Positions 45,820-53,600 of a DNA stretch of 64,000 nucleotides are shown in pieces (the first letter of the stretch is position 1; the number at the start of each line of letters is the position of its first letter). This stretch comes from an uncultured Bacteroidales bacterium (GTDB lineage Bacteria; Bacteroidota; Bacteroidia; Bacteroidales; Bacteroidaceae). A program made the translations under genes and the position numbers. Where the stretch lies: NCBI GenBank assembly GCA_902775385.1, contig CACYMI010000002.1, forward strand, positions 1 through 64,000, in the 5' to 3' direction. Below the pieces are notes generated by a model that saw only the letters and a program-made list of their open reading frames with translations, made no database searches and was not told the origin of the DNA.

Positions 45820-47667
45820 CTACTTTATCATCCATCGGAAGTTATAGCGGAAGCGACGGTTGGGGGCAGTGTCCCCGGTAGTGGAAACGGAGATGATGTC
45901 TGTGGGGTTTGTTGGATTGTCTGCCCATTTGAAATCCAAACAGAAGGCTTTACCGGTTAAAAGCAGGGCCTTACGGGGAATTTTGATAATGAGGCGTTTG
46001 CCGGCTACGCTCTGCACAACAGGGGCTATGGCAAGCCATTTGTGGGTTGAGGCATCATAGCGGTGTAGTCGGCCACCCTGCACTAAATAGTCAAAGCCTT
46101 CCCAACCAGAGGAAAGAGAATCGGCATCAAGGTACAGCAGCATCCAGTTGGAATCTGAGGATGGGGTCAGGGTGGAGTCGGTAAGAACCTCAAAAACGAT
46201 GTCTTTACGCGTTACGTAGATGCTGGTTTCAATGATATCGTTACGACCTGTGGTATCTGTATAATGCAGACCGCCATATCCGTTATGGTCTCTGTGAATT
46301 ACATCTCCACGGGTGTCATAAAAGGTGGCAGGCATGTTATAACCGTGTGTAACGGGTTGTGGCCTTACACCCTTATACCGACGAATGTTTTGCACCATCT
46401 GCATGTAGTAGTTGTCGGTATAGCCTCCTCTCATGGGCTGAATACTGCGGTTGAATTCGGCATTGTACTGGTCAACAAAATAGAAAGGATTCTCCCTACC
46501 CAGAAAAGTGGTGGGACCAGATACGGTTTCGCTGCCGGGAGCCAGACCAGAACGGTATTTTCCTGCCGTCCATTCGTTCCAGTCATTGATGTAAATGAAG
46601 TCGGGATCTACACTGAGCGCCTCGTTCCAGCGATCCTGGAAGTAGATGCCATAACCCTCTGGGTGGGCAACCGTCTTTCCCAACCAGGGAACGTATGCAG
46701 AATCGGGCATATCATACTGGTTGAGTGCAGGTTCTTTGGTTTCTCTGCGCCAGCTTTTGCCTGTTATGCTTATGGGGTGCTGGGCAGGCGTAACGGCCAT
46801 CTCCTCAAGACGGCCTTGATGGCGTGAAGCAAGATCTCGGGGTTGCATGGCGGCTACACGGTCATCGTTCATCTCGTAGCCAAAGCTCCAATTGTCTTCT
46901 GTACCCACATAGCGGTGTCCTCCCCATTCGTAATATCCCCACCACATATTACGCAGAGTGAAGAAATCATAGATTTCCTTGGGGTAAGAGCCTGCGTTGT
47001 ATCCTCCACCATTGGCATCGTGGTCGGGCTCTGCATTATAGAGCAGCAAGGGACGACCTTGCCACTGGAACCAGAAATCGCGTGCTATACCTTTTTTATA
47101 TATATGCTCGTAGAGTTGGGTGACTACGTTGACAACATTTCCGTTAAAGGCCCAGAAACAGAACTGGGGAACGGGGTTGCCAAGGGAGCGCATCTTCTGC
47201 ATCTCGTCAAAGAGAACCGCCCATTCGTCCCAATAAAGGACTGCATTGGTGACGTCAAGAATCAGCACGTCAACGCCAGCATCGGAGAGCATGGAGAGGT
47301 CGCGTCGTATAAGCCAGCGGTCCTGACTGAGGAAATATCCTGCTTCGGGTTCTCCCCAATGCAGGCTCCATTCCTTCCAGGCCGGATGATAGGCATCCAG
47401 TCGGGCTTCGGGAGCTTCCTGAAGGGTGCGAGTTACATCTCCCCCATAGGGAGAACGGAGGTTGAACTTACCCTCGTCATGCCAAGTGATATAGAATATG
47501 CCTACGGTACGAGGCTTGTCTGTCTTTAATGGTGCCTCTGCGTCTGTAGGCATTACGCGCCCCAAAGCATCAGATGCTACCCATGTGTCAGACAAAAGGT
47601 CTCTGACTTGTGCCAAGGATGGCAGGTGCAGCAGTAGGATGGTAAGGAGCGCGCAGAGTTTCCTCAT
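45820..47667 (-). CDS. Secreted GH71/GH99-like glycoside hydrolase with C-terminal carbohydrate-binding-like domain
   Basis: 615 residues with a signal peptide (ending PSLAQ). The catalytic part (about 50-410) shows VGIFYITWHDEG at the start, DVLILDVTNAVLYWDEW, GRPLLLYNAEPDH, and YINDWNEWTAGKY, the last like the W-N-E-W acid/base motif of endo-alpha-mannosidase-related GH99/GH71 enzymes. The last 150 residues (ETSIYVTRKDIVFEVLTDSTL ... NWMLLYLDAD) look like a CBM9-type beta-sandwich. Target polysaccharide unknown. Start overlaps the stop of the upstream lipoprotein gene by four bases. Confidence 0.82.
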   Translation of the reverse strand: MRKLCALLTILLLHLPSLAQVRDLLSDTWVASDALGRVMPTDAEAPLKTDKPRTVGIFYITWHDEGKFNLRSPYGGDVTRTLQEAPEARLDAYHPAWKEWSLHWGEPEAGYFLSQDRWLIRRDLSMLSDAGVDVLILDVTNAVLYWDEWAVLFDEMQKMRSLGNPVPQFCFWAFNGNVVNVVTQLYEHIYKKGIARDFWFQWQGRPLLLYNAEPDHDANGGGYNAGSYPKEIYDFFTLRNMWWGYYEWGGHRYVGTEDNWSFGYEMNDDRVAAMQPRDLASRHQGRLEEMAVTPAQHPISITGKSWRRETKEPALNQYDMPDSAYVPWLGKTVAHPEGYGIYFQDRWNEALSVDPDFIYINDWNEWTAGKYRSGLAPGSETVSGPTTFLGRENPFYFVDQYNAEFNRSIQPMRGGYTDNYYMQMVQNIRRYKGVRPQPVTHGYNMPATFYDTRGDVIHRDHNGYGGLHYTDTTGRNDIIETSIYVTRKDIVFEVLTDSTLTPSSDSNWMLLYLDADSLSSGWEGFDYLVQGGRLHRYDASTHKWLAIAPVVQSVAGKRLIIKIPRKALLLTGKAFCLDFKWADNPTNPTDIISVSTTGDTAPNRRFRYNFRWMIK

Positions 47668-48203
47668 CGTGTTTTGATGGTAAAGTTAACGGAGCCTCTG
47701 GCTGCGCCGTACATACTGGAAGATGTGGAATGTATGCTACCAGAGATGTTGGGGGAATTGGAGTAATCGCCACCGTCTGATATCTGTACACCTTGACCGC
47801 TTAAAGAATAAGATGCGTTGAAAGATACTGTTGCTCTACCTGTTGCTGTTGGGGGAATGGTGAACTTGATAAAGGGGTCGGCATTGCTGGTACCGTCATA
47901 ATTGGTGTGTAAAGATTGGGTGAAAAAGACAGAGTCTACATAAACACCATCTGCATTGGGAATCTGAGCTTTAACTTCCCAGTTATAGGTGGTTGCGTTT
48001 ATAAGACGTCCTTTCTGGTCCTGGAGGGCTGTGACGGTAATGACATCGCCAGCATAAATGTCTGTTCTATTGACAATCTGGCCTTCACGTGTAAATTGGA
48101 AGCCTTTCCAGCTGGGAAGATAAGATGTGTAGTCGTTCTTCTGGCATGAAGTCAATGTAAATAGTAAGCCTAAAACGGCAAAGAATAATGAATAATGTCT
48201 CAT
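47664..48203 (-). CDS. Hypothetical lipoprotein coupled to a GH71/99-like hydrolase
   Basis: 179 residues with lipobox TLTSC. The mature part is beta-rich (SWKGFQFTREGQIVNRTDIYAGDVITVTALQD), resembling an Ig-like or DUF-type surface domain, but I cannot name the family. It overlaps maf upstream and the hydrolase downstream by four bases each (ATGA), so it is translationally coupled to both. Its start is one of the four ATGAGACATTA starts. A role as a surface glycan-binding partner for the hydrolase is inference. Confidence 0.78.
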   Translation of the reverse strand: MRHYSLFFAVLGLLFTLTSCQKNDYTSYLPSWKGFQFTREGQIVNRTDIYAGDVITVTALQDQKGRLINATTYNWEVKAQIPNADGVYVDSVFFTQSLHTNYDGTSNADPFIKFTIPPTATGRATVSFNASYSLSGQGVQISDGGDYSNSPNISGSIHSTSSSMYGAARGSVNFTIKTR

Positions 48204-48775
48204 ATCTTAATGTTTAATTTCTTCAGTTCAGTGTATAGGCGTTGCACAGGAAGGCCCATTACATTGAAGTAGGAGCCCTCTAAGCGGGTAACGCCTATGT
48301 AGCCTATCCACTCCTGAATGCCGTAAGCTCCGGCTTTGTCAAGCGGATGGTAGTGATGTACGTAATGGTCAATCTCCTGCTGTGTGAGGGTGGCGAAGGT
48401 GACGTTGCTGGTACAGGAGAAGGAATGCGACCAGCGTGTGGTGGTTAGGGTGACCCCTGTTATGACCTGATGGGTGCGGCCGGACAGGTGCCTGAGCATC
48501 CGGCAGGCCTCTTCTTCAGTCCGTGGCTTGCCCAGGATCTCACCGTCCAGACAGACTATAGTGTCGGCCGTTATCAACAGTTCGGAATCTGTGAGGGTGT
48601 AGGCGCGGGCCTTCAGCTGGCTGATGTACTGGGGAACTTCTGCCGCGTCCATTTGGGCGGGGTAGGATTCATCTATTCCGGAGATGACTCTTACCTGGTA
48701 GGGGACTCCTAAACCAGCAAGCAACTCGCGCCGTCTGGGCGAGTTGCTTGCTAATATGATGTTATAATGTTCCGT
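48200..48775 (-). CDS. maf: Maf nucleotide pyrophosphatase, no ATG/GTG/TTG start before conserved N-terminus
   Basis: Hydrolyses non-canonical nucleoside triphosphates (dTTP/UTP pyrophosphatase group). The conserved N-terminal motif ILASNSPRRRELL is in frame, followed by ESYPAQM, TADTIVC, GKPRTEEEACRML, DKAGAYGIQE and NVMGLPV. The first usual start codon is a TTG at 48724, which would cut off the SPRRRELL motif. An ACG at 48773-48775 lies where an ATG would be expected (ACG-E-H-Y-N-I-I-L-A-S), so the start shown is inferred. The gene begins about 20 bases after the preceding stop. Confidence 0.8.
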   Translation of the reverse strand, partial: TEHYNIILASNSPRRRELLAGLGVPYQVRVISGIDESYPAQMDAAEVPQYISQLKARAYTLTDSELLITADTIVCLDGEILGKPRTEEEACRMLRHLSGRTHQVITGVTLTTTRWSHSFSCTSNVTFATLTQQEIDHYVHHYHPLDKAGAYGIQEWIGYIGVTRLEGSYFNVMGLPVQRLYTELKKLNIKI

Positions 48776-48795
48776 GGCGGTCTGATTTTGTGGGG

Positions 48796-49599
48796 TTAGT
48801 TTACGGCTACTTTCAGACCGTTGATCACGTAGATACCACGGGGTAGTGTCTGAAGTGCCTTGTTGATATTGGTGTTGGCCTTTACCTGGGCTCCCTGTGC
48901 ATTGTAGATATCTACTACGGCATTCTGGGCCTTGAGGTCCTTTATACAGGTTTCCTCGCCACTGAGGTCTGTGATGTGCTTGATTTCCAGGCTTTGTGCT
49001 GTGGGGCTCTGGCTGTCCCAGGTGAATCCGCAGCGGGTGGGCAGGAAGGTCTTGTCTCCGCTGGTGCAGATGAGGATGCTCTGAAGCTCGTCAGACTCTT
49101 GCACGGCGGGGATGCCGTAACGGCCTGCCAGCTGTACGCTTTCCCAGCTGCTGCCGAAGGAGATCTGGTTGCCCTGTGCGTCGGTCTTGGTGATGCACTT
49201 GAGGGCGGTATTGACATTTGCCGCGTCTGAACTCTTGACACGCAGGGTCTGCAGGGTAGGCGAGTATATGAGGTAGGGTACACCGGCCTCGATTCCCTCG
49301 GTGGTGCAGTCCAGGAAGTAGAGGTTCAGGGTGCTGCCTTCCTGTCCGATAGAGATAAGACGCTCTATCTGTACATCCTTGGCTGCTGCCTGCAGCTGTG
49401 CTGCGGTGAGGCTCATGGGCAGGCAGATGGTGTTATAACCGGCAAAGAGGGTGCGGTTGATCTGTACGGGCTGTTCGTTGTTGAGCAGGCTTACATTGAG
49501 GGTTTCGCCTGCGGTGTACAATGTCTTGACTTTGTTCTGCGCAAATGCCTGTGAACAGAAGGCTGCTGCAGCTACCAGTGCGAGTGTAAAATGCTTCAT
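48796..49599 (-). CDS. Exported hypothetical protein with sorting-domain-like C-terminus
   Basis: 267 residues with a signal peptide (MKHFTLALVAAAAFCSQAFAQ). The body is beta-rich with no family I recognise (LFAGYNTICLPMSLTAAQL and TTEGIEAGVPYLIY are typical of Prevotella/Bacteroides surface or adhesin-like proteins). The end, VDIYNAQGAQVK...LPRGIYVINGLKVAV, resembles a type IX secretion sorting domain or the common Bacteroidota terminal motif, in degenerate form. Likely periplasmic or surface-located. Confidence 0.82.
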   Translation of the reverse strand: MKHFTLALVAAAAFCSQAFAQNKVKTLYTAGETLNVSLLNNEQPVQINRTLFAGYNTICLPMSLTAAQLQAAAKDVQIERLISIGQEGSTLNLYFLDCTTEGIEAGVPYLIYSPTLQTLRVKSSDAANVNTALKCITKTDAQGNQISFGSSWESVQLAGRYGIPAVQESDELQSILICTSGDKTFLPTRCGFTWDSQSPTAQSLEIKHITDLSGEETCIKDLKAQNAVVDIYNAQGAQVKANTNINKALQTLPRGIYVINGLKVAVN

Positions 49600-49706
49600 A
49601 ATTCTCCTTATTTTATGGTTTACGAGTGCAATATTACAAATTCCCGTTGGAATAACAAAATGTTATTCCCTCTTTTTTTTCTTGTATTTAACAACTTTAA
49701 CGTATA

Positions 49707-49804
49707 GTTTCAGGTTTCAAGTTTCAAGTTTCAGGTTTCAAGTTTCAGGTTTCAGGTTTCAAGTTTCAGGTTTCAGGTTTCAGGTTTCAGGTTTCAAGTT
49801 TCAA
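49707..49804 (+). repeat. Tandem array, 7-bp unit GTTTCA[AG], 14 copies
   Basis: Fourteen perfect-length units, varying only at the last base, between the exported hypothetical gene and udk. Longest array of the window. Confidence 0.95.
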
Positions 49805-49808
49805 TCCT

Positions 49809-49850
49809 CTAACCACTAACCACTAACCACTAACCGCTAACCTCTAACCA
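49809..49850 (+). repeat. Tandem array, 7-bp unit CTAACC[AGT], 6 copies
   Basis: Six units ending directly at the stop codon of udk (49851). Confidence 0.92.
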
Positions 49851-50465
49851 TTAAATACTGGCAACGTGATGGATGATGTAGGAACGCATGATATGGATGG
49901 CCTGTTTGTTGGTGCCGCCAAGGGGGATGATGAGGTCGGCGTAGCGCTTGGTGGGCTCGATGAACTCCTCGTGCATGGGCTTGAGTACCTGGCGGTAGCG
50001 GTCAATGACCATCTGGGCAGTGCGGCCTCGTTCGATGATGTCGCGCTGGATGACGCGGATAAGGCGTTCGTCGGGGTCGGCATCAACAAAGATCTTGAGG
50101 TCCATGAGGTCACGCAATTCCTTTTTCCATAAGGCCATAATGCCCTCTATTATAATCACTTCACAGGGTTCTATGTGAACGGTTTCTGCAAGTCGGTTAC
50201 TGATGATGTAACTGTAGGTGGGCTGCTCGATGCTCTTGTGCTGGCGCAGGTCCTGAATCTGCTGGGTGAGCAGTTTCCAGTCAAAGGCATTGGGGTGATC
50301 AAAGTTGATTTTCTTACGCTCCTCCATGCTGAGATGTGAGGTGTCATTGTAGTAGGAGTCCAATGGTATTACGGCTACCTTGTCTGTTGGCAGCGCGTCC
50401 ATGATTTTCTTTACTACGGTTGTTTTTCCTGATCCGGTTCCTCCGGCAATTCCGATGATATACAT
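49851..50465 (-). CDS. udk: Uridine kinase
   Basis: 204 residues. P-loop GIAGGTGSGKTTVV, IPLDSYYND, INFDHPNAFDWKLL, VIIIEGIMAL, and IFVDADPDERLIRVIQRDI. Phosphorylates uridine and cytidine for pyrimidine salvage in the cytosol. Flanked on both sides by tandem arrays. No clear promoter is seen because the upstream bases are repeat. Confidence 0.97.
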   Translation of the reverse strand: MYIIGIAGGTGSGKTTVVKKIMDALPTDKVAVIPLDSYYNDTSHLSMEERKKINFDHPNAFDWKLLTQQIQDLRQHKSIEQPTYSYIISNRLAETVHIEPCEVIIIEGIMALWKKELRDLMDLKIFVDADPDERLIRVIQRDIIERGRTAQMVIDRYRQVLKPMHEEFIEPTKRYADLIIPLGGTNKQAIHIMRSYIIHHVASI

Positions 50466-50480
50466 TTTTGTAAAGTTTAA

Positions 50481-50550
50481 AGTTGACAGTTGATAGTTGA
50501 CAGTTGATAGTTGACAGTTGATAGTTGACAGTTGATAGTTGACAGTTGAT
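50481..50550 (+). repeat. Tandem array, 7-bp unit AGTTGA[CT], 10 copies strictly alternating
   Basis: Ten units alternating AGTTGAC and AGTTGAT (a 14-bp period), directly upstream of udk on its 5' side. Confidence 0.95.
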
Positions 50551-50594
50551 AGTTTTTTTAATGAAGAATGAAGAATTTGCTGCCGCGGTGTTCG

Positions 50595-50615
50595 CTAACC
50601 GCTAACCGCTAACCG
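50595..50615 (+). repeat. Tandem array, 7-bp unit CTAACCG, 3 copies
   Basis: Three units ten bases from the end of tamB. Confidence 0.85.
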
Positions 50616-50624
50616 AAATCATTC

Positions 50625-53600
50625 TCAATGCTCAATGTTCAATTCCTTCGGGGGCCGCTTTTTCTTCTTATTTTTCCGGAAGGCTTCCTTCCAGTTGTTG
50701 AAGTCGCGCTTGAACTGGATGCCCAGGCCCTGGGTGGTGAGTGAGGACTGCACGAAGTAGCGGTCATTGGTCTGATTGTAGGCCTTGAGGGAGAAGTCTC
50801 CGTTGCGGGTGAGGATATACTGGATATCGAAGTCGCCGATGAAGTTGTTGGTGCTGTAGTAGCTCTCGCGGTAGCCGAAGTTGCCGTTAATGAGAAGCCT
50901 GTTGTTCAGCATTCTGCCGCTGAGCATGCCTTCTACGTCCAGTTTGTCCCAGCCGGTTTCACCGGTGCGCAGGTTGGTGCCGAAGGTCCAGTTGTTGGAG
51001 CCTACGGCGCTAGAGAGTATCTGGTTGAACTGGCTGCTGAGGGTGCTGCTCAGGAAGGAGTTGATGGCCATGCTGCTTTGCAGGCTGGAGCCTTTGTCCT
51101 GATACTGGGCTCCGTAGCTGTAGAAGCGTCCGATTCCAAGCAGGTAGATGACTTGCATATTGCGTTCCTCCTCGGTATTTATCATGGAACGGACCATCTT
51201 CTTTTCGTCTTCGTTGGCATTGGGAAGGTCGAAGTCGAAGGTGATGACAGGCTGTCCGGCCAGTCCGCCGATGTTCATGATACAGTCCACACGGGTGTTG
51301 GCCAATCCGAGGCTTGAGGCAGAGAGTTCATTAAGGGAGACGTTGGGCACAGTATAGTTTGCCTTAAGGTTGAGAGAGGCTTGCATCGGATTGCCGCCGA
51401 AGACGATGGTGCCGTCACGCTGGAACTGGAAGTCCTTGCGGATGACATCCTGCACGGACAACTTGTAGGTTCCGTTATCTACCCTGAAAGTGCCGTATAT
51501 CTGAAATTTACCCTTGTTGTAGAAGTTAGCCAGGATGTGTCCGTTGCCAGCCAGGTTGATATAGTCGCCTGACCGGGGATCCATGAGGAGCTTGAGGGTG
51601 GCATTGGGGTTGACGTCTATGTCAAAGTTGATGCGTATATTGGTCTGGGGCTTCTCCTGGGCTACGGCTTCTGTCCGGGCGTTGCGGGCAGTGTCTGTGT
51701 GTGAGACGTAGGTGATGAAGCCTGCCTCGGTGATGGTTTCTGGGGAGGCTACCTTATATACAAAGTTGGTTTTCTTCTGCGGTGAGACCTCTACGTCAAC
51801 ATTCAGCTCACCTGGCAGGCCTGAGAGCGTAAGTTTGCCGTCGGCAAAGACGGTTCCGTAGAAATTGGCATCGCCGAACTCGCGGAAGTCATATCCTAAG
51901 ATGTTATGTGCCGTGGCATTGAACAGATACCGCATGTTGCTGAATCGGTCGTAGATGAGATGCCCGTCCAGCTGCGCTGTGTGGTCGGAGTCTGTGCCGT
52001 TGCTGTACTGGTCATGGATGGTGATGTCCCGGAACCAGATGTTTCCGGGGCGCATGATGACGCTGTCCCCTGCGGTGTGATAGTCCACACCCAGGGAAAG
52101 GACATGCATAGAGGCTTCGTTGATAAGCAGGTCGCCGTCCATGGCAAAGGTCTTGAAGGGACCGTGCAGGCGAGCCCATCCGCTGACGCTGCCGGCCAGG
52201 TTGCTGAAGATGTCCTTGGTCCATTTGTTGAGGAATGCGATGTTGGTGCGGTTGGACTTTATGTAAAGGTCCAGTCCGCTGCCTTCTTCCTTGCCGGGGG
52301 TGATGGTGCCGCTGACGCTTGTCTGCTGACGGGTGGCCAAATCCCTTAGGTGAGCATCCAGGGTGATGGCCTTTCCCTTGCTGCCCCAGTTGCAGTACGC
52401 GTCGCAGTCGCCCATCGGAGCTCCGTTCATCAGAAAGTCATAGACGTGCAGATAACCGTCGATAACAGGTTTCCTCAGTACAGAGGTAGCATAGACCAGT
52501 CCTGTAGCCTTGCCGTCGAAATCAACATCATGGAAATTGACCAGGTCAAAGATATAGGCAAGGTCGATCTGGCTGAGGTCGGCTGTCAGTGTATCGGTAC
52601 TCTCCCTTGACATTCTGCCATTGATGGCGATATGGCGGTTCTCGCATGTCAGTTTCACGTTCTCTACATCCACTACGTTGTCATGGTAGTTCACGTGTGC
52701 CGGGGACAGCGTCCAGGTGGTGTCGTTGATGATGATGTCGGATGTTTTGATAACGCCTTCAATGGCCTGGCTGTTGGAAAAGTCGCGATTGAAGTACCCT
52801 GTCAGGTTGATATTGCCCTTCATGGTCGGGCGTTTGTGGTTGTCCCAGTCCAGGCGGGTGATGAGCTTGTCCTTGTTGGCATAGGCATTGAGGTTAAGCT
52901 CGGTGGCCTTTCCCTTCATGACGCGCTCTGTCTTCAGACTGGTCTGGATGATGTTGTTGTAGCTTTCGAGATGAAGCTCGGTGTGTCTGAGGTTATTATT
53001 GCCATAATAGAATTGCGGGATATTGGCGTTGAGATTGATCCGTTGGGTAAGGTTGCTCATCTCTCCCTGGATGACGGCAGTCTCGGGAATCCTGATATCC
53101 GCTCCGGTAAGCGAGCGCAGCAGGGTGGTGTCCCTGGCTGTGACGGAGAAGGCTATGTCGGTGTCTGCGGAAATCTTGGCTCGCGGCTGGGGGAAGATGC
53201 TGGGTAATGCCTGATGTGTGATGTTCAGGAAGGAAGATGCCAGGTCCTTCCACTGGAAATGTCCTACGGCCTGCGCTTCGGCAAACGGGCTGAGGAGAGT
53301 CAGGTGCTGTCCCCTCTCGTCATAGATGCTGCGGATGGAGATGCTGTCTATTACGACAGGGCTGTCCTGGTCCGTGCGGATTGTAACATCCGTGACAGCA
53401 ACGTCCCCGGTTATGCGGTCAGTACCGGTAAGCGTAATGTCAGCGTCTATCTTTCCGCTGTACCTTACCGCCTCATTCGATTTGGTCAGGTTCAGGCCAT
53501 AGGGCGAGAAGTCGGAGAGCGTGCCCGAGCAAAGTATCCTTTTCTGGTCGGAATGCAGGTCGGCCTTCGCACTCAACTGCAAGGAGCCGCTGAGGTCGGC

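Noticed and set aside
49707..50550. CRISPR-like arrays
   Set aside because: Units are 7 bp and head to tail with no spacers; no cas genes are present.
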